From assembly GCA_018141845.1 (NCBI GenBank), contig CP073340.1, positions 1,265,001 through 1,329,000 on the forward strand: a DNA stretch of 64,000 bases. The letters are read 5' to 3'. The first letter of the stretch is position 1, and each line of letters opens with the position of its first letter. This stretch comes from Lachnospiraceae bacterium oral taxon 096 (lineage in GTDB: Bacteria; Bacillota; Clostridia; Lachnospirales; Lachnospiraceae). Under the pieces are notes generated by a model, which was not told where the DNA came from, did not search any database, and saw nothing but the letters and a program-made list of their open reading frames with translations. Below are positions 43,529-50,868 of this stretch, piece by piece. The position numbers and the translations under genes were made by a program.

Positions 43529-44022
43529 ATGCGCTGTCCAACAACCTGATTATGGTTGACCGGAAAAAGCTCAAAAACCCCAATGGGCTGATCCTTGGTA
43601 CCCCCGGTTCTGGTAAATCCTTTTCTGCCAAGCGTGAAATCGCCAATGCGTTTCTGGTGACGGATGATGATGTAATCGTGTGCGATCCGGAAGCCGAGTA
43701 CACGGCACTGGTGCAGAAATTTGAGGGGCAGGTTATTAAAATCAGCCCTTCCAGTACGCAGTATATCAATCCAATGGACATCAACGCGAATTATTTGGAA
43801 GAGGATAATCCGATTGCCCTGAAAGCAGATTTTATCCTGTCCCTGTGCGAGCTGATCGTGGGCGGCAAGGAAGGCTTACAGCCGGTAGAAAAGACAGTCA
43901 TCGACCGCTGTGTTTATCAGATTTACCAGACCTATTTTAAGAACCCGGTGCCGGAGAATATGCCGGTGTTGTAGGACTTGTACGAGGCACTGCTTCGGCA
44001 GGATGAAAAGGAAGCACACCAT
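43529..44022 (+). pseudogene. VirB4-like fragment, copy 2, amber-interrupted
   Basis: Same VirB4 segment as copy 1 but with five Cs, so the Walker A GTPGSGKSFSAK is in frame. Here the defect is TAG at 43972 where copy 1 has CAG (PVLQDLYEAL). The two copies were therefore inactivated independently after the shared fusion arose. Confidence 0.8.
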
Positions 44023-44415
44023 GTGGCAACAGCAGATGAGAAATTCCGAAAGATGATTACCGAAGCAGAGAAATATCTCGGTTATCCCTATGTCTGGGGC
44101 GGCAGTTCACCGAGCACGAGCTTTGATTGCTCCGGTTTTGTCAGCTGGGTCATCAACCACTGCGGCAATGGCTGGAATGTAGGCAGGCAAACGGCCAACG
44201 GTCTGATGGGGAAATGCGACATTATCCCAAAGAGTGAAGCAAAGCTCGGAGACCTGATCTTCTTCCAGAAAACCTACAACACCAGCGGAGCATCCCATGT
44301 GGGCATTTATGTTGGCAACGGGATGATGCTCCACTGCGGCTCACCCATTTCTTATGCTTCCATTGAGACGAGCTACTGGAGGCAGCATTACTACTGTATG
44401 GGAAGAATTCGATAA
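44023..44415 (+). pseudogene. NlpC/P60 domain, copy 2
   Basis: Full-length C-terminal NlpC/P60 domain: YLGYPYVWGGSSPSTSFDCS with the catalytic Cys, SHVGIYVGNGMMLHCGSPIS, and the natural end WRQHYYCMGRIR. It remains fused to VirB4 codons upstream. A start inside (GTG/ATG near 44000) could give a domain-only protein, but it lacks a signal peptide and would not reach the wall. Confidence 0.75.
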
Positions 44416-44449
44416 AACAGGGCGATTATTCGCCCGGAAAGGACACTAT

Positions 44450-44701
44450 ATGAGCTTGAAACTGGAAAAAATTGCTGCGGAGCGTGAGAAAGCCCGCAGA
44501 AAACGCGATGAGTGGGAGGAGCGCAGAAAGGAATGGGACAGAAAGTACCATGAGCAGGAAAACAGCGAAATCTGTGAAATGGTATATGCCCAGAGTCTGA
44601 CTCCGGAACAGCTGGCAGTCATCATTCAGATGGTGCAGGCTGCGGTTCCCAACCCGGAGAACCTGAAACTGGATGAGAAAGAAACGGAGGATATGGAGTG
44701 A
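44450..44701 (+). CDS. DUF4315 protein
   Basis: 83 residues, highly charged N-terminal helix (LEKIAAEREKARRKRDEWEE, RRKEWDRKYHEQENSEI), then YAQSLTPEQLAVIIQMVQ and an acidic tail. DUF4315 genes sit between nlpC/P60 and DUF4366 genes in Tn1549-like elements; function unknown. It overlaps the next gene by 4 bp. This gene was lost from copy 1 by a deletion between two GGCGGCAG/GGAGGCAG-like sequences. Confidence 0.8.
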   Translation: MSLKLEKIAAEREKARRKRDEWEERRKEWDRKYHEQENSEICEMVYAQSLTPEQLAVIIQMVQAAVPNPENLKLDEKETEDME

Positions 44702-45861
44702 AAAAGATGATAGCAATGCTGCTTGCCAGTGTGATGGCGGCAGGAACCTTTACGACCACTGCATTTGCCTATACGGGTGAGGATGGGCAGAAGAATACGT
44801 TTGTCAGTACTGCTGCTCAGGAAGCAGATGTGGCGGAAAGCGCAAATGCAGGGAAAACAGACTGTGACGGCAACATCGAAATCGACCCGGACATGCAGGT
44901 GCTGCCGGATGGCTACGAAGTCGCTACGGATGCGGATGGGAACCTGATCGTTACGGTGGGCGGCAAAGAATACAACATCGGCGGCGAAAAGTCCCAAAAG
45001 CAGACTGGTACGGTGGTGCCGGGTATCACCAGCCTGCATTTTCGTTCCGGTCCCGGCATGGATCAGGAGATTATTGGGTATCTGCATTCCGGCGATACAG
45101 TGGAGATTGTCGAAAAATGCGGTGACTGGTATAAGGTGAACTTCAACGGCAAAACCGGGTATACACATGAAAAGTACCTGAATGTCACGGATTCTGCAAA
45201 AGACAGCAGCATGTTCAGTGAAGATGCTCTGAAGCTGTTTCTGGATCTGACGCAGAGCGGACTGTCATCCGAGAGTGAAAAGGAATCTAGTACAGCTTTG
45301 ACCCCGGAAGGCAATATGACGCTGGTGGACGATATCGGTGAGGAAGAAGATAAATCCAGCCAGCAGTTCATCACGCTGGTGACAAAGGCTGACAATACCT
45401 TCTATCTGATCGTCGACCGCGATAAAGACGGCAACCAGAATGTGCATTTTCTGAATATGGTGGATGAGGCCGATTTGCTTGCTCTGATAGATGAAGAGGA
45501 AGCTGCCAAGTATCAGAAGAAGGAGCCGGAAGTCACGGAACCTGCGGAAACCGAAAAGCCGCAGGAGACGGAACCTGCACCAGAAGAAAAGAAAACAGAG
45601 AGCGAGCAGAAGAAAGCTTCTCCGCTTCCGATGATTATGCTGCTTCTGTTTGTAATTGGAGCAGCCGGTGTCGGCGGCTATCTCTATATCAAGATGAGGG
45701 GCGTAAAGCCTGCATCCAAGAAAAATCAGCCGGATCCTGATGCAGATTATCACGATGAGGATGAAGACGCGCTCCAGCTGCCAGAGGATGATGGTGACGA
45801 GGACGAAGAAGTGGATGTCAACGAGGATTACGAAGCAGAATCGGATGATGAACCTGTCTAA
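44698..45861 (+). CDS. DUF4366 (CD1107-family) surface protein with SH3b-like domain
   Basis: 387 residues, intact in this copy. Signal peptide MKKMIAMLLASVMAAGTFTT, a linker, an SH3b-like wall-binding domain (ITSLHFRSGPGMDQEIIGYL to VNFNGKTGYTHEKYLNV), the DUF4366 domain (QFITLVTKADNTFYLIVDRD), a Pro/Glu-rich stalk, one membrane helix (MIMLLLFVIGAAGVGGYLYI) and a very acidic cytoplasmic tail. Probably a mating-channel surface component. It overlaps DUF4315. Confidence 0.88.
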   Translation: MKKMIAMLLASVMAAGTFTTTAFAYTGEDGQKNTFVSTAAQEADVAESANAGKTDCDGNIEIDPDMQVLPDGYEVATDADGNLIVTVGGKEYNIGGEKSQKQTGTVVPGITSLHFRSGPGMDQEIIGYLHSGDTVEIVEKCGDWYKVNFNGKTGYTHEKYLNVTDSAKDSSMFSEDALKLFLDLTQSGLSSESEKESSTALTPEGNMTLVDDIGEEEDKSSQQFITLVTKADNTFYLIVDRDKDGNQNVHFLNMVDEADLLALIDEEEAAKYQKKEPEVTEPAETEKPQETEPAPEEKKTESEQKKASPLPMIMLLLFVIGAAGVGGYLYIKMRGVKPASKKNQPDPDADYHDEDEDALQLPEDDGDEDEEVDVNEDYEAESDDEPV

Positions 45862-45881
45862 TTAACACTGTGTTGACCTGA

Positions 45882-45908
45882 GGGGCGGCTGAGAAGCCGT
45901 CCCTTTTA
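45882..45908 (+). terminator. Terminator after DUF4366 copy 2
   Basis: GGGCGGCTGAGAAGCCGTCCC and TTTT, as at 14851. Confidence 0.7.
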
Positions 45909-46059
45909 CATAGCTAAATGGTTTGTGAATGGAGTTTTTTGAGCCATGAAGCTATGGAAACTGTAGGTGATATCTGATAAAATAGAGAATAAGAACAGTG
46001 ATACAAATCAGAATTTATCAGAAAATGAGGAATAGTTGAAATGGAGGCGCTATAATAAC

Positions 46060-46383
46060 ATGAAGATTGAAGGGAACCAGAAAGAACTGGATGCAATGGT
46101 AGAATTTCATAAGGGAAACCGTGTCGAGGGGCTGAGACTGCAAGAAGAATTTGCAGCGGAATTTCGTAAGGAGTATAAAGACAAAGATCACTGTCCTTGC
46201 CTGAAAGCCTGTCGTTATCACGGAAACTGTAAGGAATGTGTAGCAATCCACAGAGCGCATCAGGAACATGTTCCTAATTGTATGCGACCATTGATTAATA
46301 AAAAATTGAAATTGATGTCAGAATTAACAGAGCATACCTTGGCAAATGAAATAGAAGCTCCACATGAGATTTTAAGAAAATAG
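46060..46383 (+). CDS. Small cysteine-rich protein, copy 2
   Basis: 107 residues, one substitution (GNQKELD for GKQKELD) from the copy at 15028. The Cys/His cluster CPCLKACRYHGNCKECVAIH is conserved. Retention of an intact frame in both decayed copies, while the genes around it break, suggests selection or simply recent duplication. Confidence 0.65.
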   Translation: MKIEGNQKELDAMVEFHKGNRVEGLRLQEEFAAEFRKEYKDKDHCPCLKACRYHGNCKECVAIHRAHQEHVPNCMRPLINKKLKLMSELTEHTLANEIEAPHEILRK

Positions 46384-46402
46384 GCAAGTCAAATTCCAGT
46401 TT

Positions 46403-46892
46403 GTGAGGATGAATATAGAAATGCTTGTTGATAAAACTTTTTCTAGAAAACTGTATGAATACAAAGATGCTTGTTATCTAATGAGAACAGCATTTCCCAC
46501 AAATGAGCAGATACCGATGTGGCTGTTGAGAGTGTTGGCATTTCGCAAAAATGTCAATTTCAGAGCCTTTTATGATGATGACCAGTTCTGTGGAGTTTTG
46601 TATACAGCTGAGGATAATAAATATATTTTTGTGCTTTATCTGGCAGTAGATGACCGAATCAGATCAAAAGGCTATGGTACGAAGATACTTGACTGGTTGA
46701 AACAGAATACAGAAAAAGAATTTCTTTTTATAATCAGAAAGGAATTTTTGATACTGAATGTAGATTTATTGATGAAGGCGAAACCTATTCTGTACTCGCA
46801 TCTGATATTGAGCACTTTAACTCGAAAGAGTACGAAACGCTCCTGAGCAGATTTTCTTTTAGAACATATAAAAAACACATTACAAGATGATA
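46403..46892 (+). pseudogene. GNAT-family acetyltransferase, frameshifted
   Basis: The first ~105 residues are a GNAT fold (MWLLRVLAFRKNVNFRAFYD, GVLYTAEDNKYIFVLYLAVD, the acetyl-CoA motif RSKGYGTKILDWLKQ). After FIIRKE the frame changes: the tail continues in another frame as RFIDEGETYSVLASDIEHFN and ends near 46889. One or two indels inactivate it. The gene is present only in ICE copy 2. Confidence 0.7.
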
Positions 46893-46916
46893 AATTAGAA
46901 GTTGAGGAGCTGGAAG

Positions 46917-47372
46917 ATGGGCATTAAATTTGAAAGAGGGATCAATAAAAATAATATTGAACTTTTATGTCGTTGGTCCAATGAACTAGGCTCAGCGTTT
47001 CAGGAGCAATGGATGGGCTCTCAAATTCCTTATCCATTGACCTATGATAAAATTAAAAAATTGGAAAATAAGTTTTCTATCTTTAATGAGGAAGAGTTCA
47101 TTGGAATGATACAAGAGGTGCGAATCGAAGAAGATAACATCCATATAGGAAGATTTATATTAAATCCTCAAAAAACAGGATTGGGTTTTGGGACAGAAGC
47201 GTTGAAAGAATTTATAGATTTTATTTTCAAAGATGAAAATATTAGAAGTATTTCCTTAAGCGTTTTTGATTTTAATAAAAATGCAAAGCAGGTTTATGAT
47301 AAGCTTGGATTTGAAGTTGATGAAGTGATTGAAACTCCAAAACTAAAATATATTATGAAAAAACACAGATAA
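46917..47372 (+). CDS. GNAT-family acetyltransferase
   Basis: 151 residues, RimJ/RimL-like. Motif A is GRFILNPQKTGLGFGTEALK (the Q/R-x-x-G-x-G/A acetyl-CoA loop as KTGLGFG), and the C-terminal strand is ISLSVFDFNKNAKQVYDKLG with FEVDEV. The N-terminal LCRWSNELGSAFQEQWMGSQ fits small-molecule or ribosomal-protein acetyltransferases. Substrate unknown. GAGGAG precedes ATG 46917. It is cargo between the Cys-rich gene and the topB remnant of copy 2. Confidence 0.8.
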   Translation: MGIKFERGINKNNIELLCRWSNELGSAFQEQWMGSQIPYPLTYDKIKKLENKFSIFNEEEFIGMIQEVRIEEDNIHIGRFILNPQKTGLGFGTEALKEFIDFIFKDENIRSISLSVFDFNKNAKQVYDKLGFEVDEVIETPKLKYIMKKHR

Positions 47373-47470
47373 ATCGCAATTTGTAGACCTAAAACAGAAT
47401 ATGCTTCCTTACATAGCAGTCATGCACTTCGATATATGGTTGTTAATTTTTGCGAAAGGAACAGTATCGA

Positions 47471-47494
47471 ATGAAGCTTGTATTATCGGAAAAG
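47471..47494 (+). pseudogene. topB start, copy 2 remnant
   Basis: ATGAAGCTTGTATTATCGGA equals the topB start of copy 1 (MKLVLAE, here MKLVLSE). The upstream 80 bp also match. Homology then stops, which defines the right limit of ICE copy 2. The frame continues into unrelated codons (VGETSADFLDGEQ) up to the next gene. Confidence 0.75.
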
Positions 47495-47568
47495 TTGGTG
47501 AAACATCTGCGGATTTTCTTGATGGAGAACAGAGAAAGCTGTTTAAAACTGAGGGTATAAGGAGTGTT

Positions 47569-48353
47569 ATGAAATTATTTAGTGGTGCAGATTTAGTTAT
47601 CTATTTCTTTATATACGGGCTTTTGGCTTGGATACTGAATACGGTTATATATAGTTTAAAAGAACAAAAGTATATAAATACTGGGGAACTGAATGTTCCA
47701 ATTCTTGGATGTCCTGCTTTGATTATGATTTTGATGATTATAGTGTCTTCAGGCAGGAATGTTAGCTATTATGGAATGCTATTGTAGAAACTGTGTATGT
47801 ACTAATTGTAGGGCATCAATTTATGAGACGCTCAAGTTTTGTACTTGGGCCTTTTAGCTTGGTGTGGGGACTTGGTGCGGTAATACTTACCTTGGCACTT
47901 TCAAAGGTAAGAAAGTAAAATACTCTCTCCATATTTTTATCTGGATTCTTTTTTGGTGGTGTGTTTGAATATCTTTGTTCTGTATTTACAGAAGTATTTT
48001 TCGGTATGAAGTTTTGGGACTATTCCTATATGCCTTTTAATATTGATGGCAGAACCAATCTTTTGTTTATGTTCTTTTGGGGCATAGTGGCACTTATATG
48101 GTTTAAATTTATATATCCACCTTTTTCTAAATTCATAGAGAGGATCCCACCTGTCACAGGTTCAGTCCTTGCCGTTTTTATATCACTGTTTTTTATTTGT
48201 AACGGAATAGTAACTTCAATGGTGATGATAAGAACTACAGACAGAAAAAATCACCCTGAGGCAAGGAATGTGATCGAGCAGTTCATAGATGAGGAGTATC
48301 CGAATGGGGTGGTAAAAAAAATGTGGCCAAATATGGATTTTTTGGAGGATTAA
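47569..48353 (+). pseudogene. Putative ABC transporter permease (CmpB-like membrane protein), broken
   Basis: ATG 47569 with AAGGAG upstream. The first part, MKLFSGADLVIYFFIYGLLA, WILNTVIYSLKEQ and NVPILGCPALIMIL, stops at 47785. A different frame reads RRSSFVLGPFSLVWGLGAVI, then a third part SGFFFGGVFEYLCSVFTEVF, FGMKFWDYSYMPFNIDGRTN continues to 48351. Together they match the six-helix PF06541 (ABC_trans_CmpB) family. At least two indels make it a pseudogene. Confidence 0.7.
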
Positions 48354-48359
48354 TCATAT

Positions 48360-49412
48360 ATGAATAAGAGTGGAAAAACAATGGCGGTAATTATGGCATT
48401 AGTGGCAGCAACATTCTATGCGATAAATACTCCGTTTTCTAAAGTCCTCTTGGAAAAAGTGACACCGACATTTATGGCTTCATTTTTGTATCTTGGAGCT
48501 GGAATTGGTGTAGGTATAATGTATCTGTTTCATTCAAAGTCAGAGAAGAATATTGAAAAGTTGACAAAGGCAGATTTGCCATACACTGTCGGAATGATTG
48601 TCCTTGATATTTTGGCACCTATATTCTTGATGATTGGAATAAATATAGGTTCAGCTTCAAATGCATCATTACTTGGAAACTTTGAAATTGTAGCAACCAC
48701 ACTCATTGCTCTTTTTATATTTAAAGAGGTGGTAACATCAAGGCTGTGGGTTGCTATAGGATTTATTACATTGTCAAGCATAGTTCTTTCATTTGAAGGA
48801 AGCGGAAGTTTTAAGTTCTCTTTGGGTTCATTGTTTGTAATACTGGCAACATGTTGTTGGGGACTTGAAAATAATTGTACTAGAATGATTTCCGATAAAA
48901 GTACCTATGAGATTGTGATCTTAAAAGGAATATTTTCAGGTACAGGCTCATTTATAATTGCAATTCTTCTTGGAGAAAGTATACCTGATATAAAATATAT
49001 TTTGATTTCAATGTTACTTGGATTTGTGGCCTACGGACTCAGTATATTTTTATATATCAGAGCACAGAGGGATTTGGGTGCAGCCAAAACCAGTGCATAC
49101 TATGCCATAGCTCCTTTTATAGGCACCTTCTTATCATTTGTGGTGGACGGTGACAGGCTGACAAAAGTTTATTTTATTGGACTTATCTTTATGATAATCG
49201 GGAGCGTGATTGTCGTATATGATACAATGTTAAAAAATCATATACATTACCATGTACATACGATTGTTCACACACATAATGGTTCAACACATAAGCATAT
49301 AATTAAGCATGAGCATACTCACTCCCATCTGGGTTCGGATGAAAAACATAATCATCATCATGATGATTATATAAACAGTGATGAGCATAAGAGAATACAT
49401 GAGGAAAAGTAG
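48360..49412 (+). CDS. EamA/DMT-superfamily transporter with His-rich tail
   Basis: 350 residues. Ten membrane helices in two EamA repeats (AVIMALVAATFYAINTPFSK for the first; VILATCCWGLENNCTRMI for the second), with AYYAIAPFIGTFLSF near the end. The last ~55 residues are an unusual cytosolic tail with over 15 histidines (HYHVHTIVHTHNGSTHKHII, KHEHTHSHLG, HNHHHDD), resembling the metal-binding loops of zinc or nickel transporters. A metal-linked substrate is therefore possible; most DMT proteins export metabolites. GGAGG is 13 nt upstream. Confidence 0.85.
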   Translation: MNKSGKTMAVIMALVAATFYAINTPFSKVLLEKVTPTFMASFLYLGAGIGVGIMYLFHSKSEKNIEKLTKADLPYTVGMIVLDILAPIFLMIGINIGSASNASLLGNFEIVATTLIALFIFKEVVTSRLWVAIGFITLSSIVLSFEGSGSFKFSLGSLFVILATCCWGLENNCTRMISDKSTYEIVILKGIFSGTGSFIIAILLGESIPDIKYILISMLLGFVAYGLSIFLYIRAQRDLGAAKTSAYYAIAPFIGTFLSFVVDGDRLTKVYFIGLIFMIIGSVIVVYDTMLKNHIHYHVHTIVHTHNGSTHKHIIKHEHTHSHLGSDEKHNHHHDDYINSDEHKRIHEEK

Positions 49413-49440
49413 AATAATTCTTAAAGTAATGATACAGCCT

Positions 49441-49483
49441 ATTTAATGTAAATGTTGACATTACATTAAATAAGCTATATTAT
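49441..49483 (+). promoter_or_regulatory. rrf2 promoter with palindromic operator
   Basis: TTGACA (49455-49460), 17-bp spacer, TATTAT (49478-49483). Around the -35 box, ATTTAATGTAA (49441-49451) and TTACATTAAAT (49461-49471) form perfect 11-bp arms with core TGTAA-N9-TTACA. The same core occurs at 49995-50013, upstream of the macrodomain gene. Confidence 0.82.
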
Positions 49484-49512
49484 TTTACTAAAATAACAGA
49501 GGGAGTATACAA

Positions 49513-49944
49513 ATGCAGATATCAAGCAGATTTACAATAGCATTACATATTTTTGCATGTGTAGAATATTTTAAAGATAAAGAGAAGATAACCAGTGACT
49601 TTCTATCAGGCAGTATAAGGTCAAATCCGGTAATTATCAGAAACATTCTTTCTCAGTTAAAGAAAGCCGGACTGATAAATGTAGTCAGAGGAACCGGAGG
49701 TATAGAGATTATAAAAGAGCCGTCTGAGATAACATTTTATGATGTTTATAAGGCGGTTGAAGTGGTTAAAGAAGAGGGACTGTTTCATTTCCATGAGGAG
49801 CCAAATCCTGCTTGCCCTGTAGGGAAAAATATACATAGCATATTGGACAGTAAGCTTAGTGAAATACAGGATGCTATGGAAAATAAGATGAAAGGCTATA
49901 CTCTTTTGGATATTGAAAAGGGTATAAAGGAGATTTCAGACTAA
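49513..49944 (+). CDS. Rrf2-family transcriptional regulator (YwnA-like)
   Basis: 143 residues. Winged helix with SRFTIALHIFACVEYFKDKE, SGSIRSNPVIIRNILSQLKK and GLINVVRGTGGIEIIKEP, then HEEPNPACPVGKNIHSIL. It lacks the three-Cys Fe-S cluster of IscR/NsrR. Two cysteines (about residues 16 and 100) could sense oxidation, as proposed for YwnA/HypR-type relatives. A TGTAA-N9-TTACA operator overlaps its own promoter and that of the next operon, so autoregulation and control of macrodomain-SirTM are likely. Confidence 0.88.
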   Translation: MQISSRFTIALHIFACVEYFKDKEKITSDFLSGSIRSNPVIIRNILSQLKKAGLINVVRGTGGIEIIKEPSEITFYDVYKAVEVVKEEGLFHFHEEPNPACPVGKNIHSILDSKLSEIQDAMENKMKGYTLLDIEKGIKEISD

Positions 49945-49970
49945 AAGATGCTTAGACCGGCATCTTTTTT
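49943..49970 (+). terminator. Terminator after rrf2
   Basis: AAAGATGC-TTAGACCG-GCATCTTT with following Ts; the rrf2 stop codon touches the stem. Confidence 0.8.
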
Positions 49971-49981
49971 AATTTAAAGTA

Positions 49982-50013
49982 TTGACAAGTTTGATGTAAT
50001 TATTTATATTACA
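49982..50013 (+). promoter_or_regulatory. Macrodomain-SirTM promoter with Rrf2-type operator
   Basis: TTGACA (49982-49987), 17-bp spacer, TATATT (50005-50010). TGTAA (49995-49999)-N9-TTACA (50009-50013) overlaps the spacer and -10, matching the operator core at rrf2 exactly, including spacing. Confidence 0.8.
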
Positions 50014-50047
50014 ACTATCATGTGTTCTGTTTTTGAAGGAGGTAAGT

Positions 50048-50845
50048 ATGAATCAAAAAGAAAAACTTGATTATCTCATAGAGGCTTTTAAAGAAGATTC
50101 TGGAGAGTACAAGAACTTAAAAGTACCTGTTGATACAGACGGAAAGAAAAGAATACTACGTTCTCTTATGAATATCAGAATGCCAAGGGAAATGAATACT
50201 GAGGTATTAAAAATACAAGATGAGTATCTAAGAGAAGCTATAAATGAAAATGGTATAGTAAAGCTTTCCGATATAGATACAGTGGAAGATTCTATCTCTA
50301 TATGGCAGGGAGATATTACCAGGCTAAAGGTGGATGCAATAGTCAATGCTGCAAATTCACAAATGCTCGGTTGCTTTATTCCTATGCATACCTGTATTGA
50401 TAATTGTATACATACATTTGCTGGTGTGGAGCTTAGAAATGAATGTAACAAAAAAATGAATCAGCTACGGATTCGTTATGGCAGGGATTATGAACAACCT
50501 ACAGCAATTCCTATGCTCACAGATGCTTATAATCTTCCGGCAAAAAAGGTGATTCATATCGTCGGCCCTATTGTACAGGGGGGACTTAGCAAAAGGAATG
50601 AGGAAGATCTTAAAAACTGTTATAAAAACACTTTAGATCTTTGCGTTGAAAACAGATTGAAAAGCGTGGCATTTTGCTGTATATCCACCGGAGTATTTCA
50701 TTTTCCGAATAAAAGAGCAGCCGAAATTGCAGTAGCAACTGTAAGAGAATGGCTAAAAGAAAATCAAGGTAAAATGGACCTTGTAATATTTAATGTGTTT
50801 AAGGATGAAGATAAGAAATATTACGAGAAAGAAATTTTGGTATAA
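50048..50845 (+). CDS. Zinc-containing macrodomain protein-ADP-ribose hydrolase
   Basis: 265 residues from ATG 50048 (AAGGAGG, 5-nt spacing). Macrodomain core: ISIWQGDITRLKVDAIVNAA, NSQMLGCFIPMHTCIDNCIH and ISTGVFHFPNKRAAEIAV. The Cys/His-rich insert CFIPMHTCIDNCIH is the zinc site of the Zn-macro class paired with SirTM. An N-terminal helical extension (~65 residues) is also typical. Enzymes of this class remove ADP-ribose placed by SirTM. It lies 23 bp before the sirtuin gene. Confidence 0.92.
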   Translation: MNQKEKLDYLIEAFKEDSGEYKNLKVPVDTDGKKRILRSLMNIRMPREMNTEVLKIQDEYLREAINENGIVKLSDIDTVEDSISIWQGDITRLKVDAIVNAANSQMLGCFIPMHTCIDNCIHTFAGVELRNECNKKMNQLRIRYGRDYEQPTAIPMLTDAYNLPAKKVIHIVGPIVQGGLSKRNEEDLKNCYKNTLDLCVENRLKSVAFCCISTGVFHFPNKRAAEIAVATVREWLKENQGKMDLVIFNVFKDEDKKYYEKEILV

Positions 50846-50868
50846 ATTTGTAGAAGGAGGACTGTGCT

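Larger units (their letters stand above)
42604..47500. mobile_element. ICE copy 2, left-end remnant in tandem
   Basis: 4.9 kb almost identical to 11885-15500: same terminator, direct repeats, truncated antirepressor, VirB4-NlpC fusion, DUF4366 gene and Cys-rich gene. Two acetyltransferase genes lie at 46403-47372 and are absent from copy 1. Homology resumes at 47384 and ends after the first eight topB codons (47471-47494). The rest of the element and its right att site are gone, replaced by unrelated sequence. Confidence 0.85.

Noticed and set aside
13918..43974. General recoding of TAG in this genome
   Set aside because: Intact genes in the same window, such as cadA, end normally with TAG, and in-frame TAGs cluster in genes already broken by frameshifts. 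Kept only as a finding to test, not as a call.
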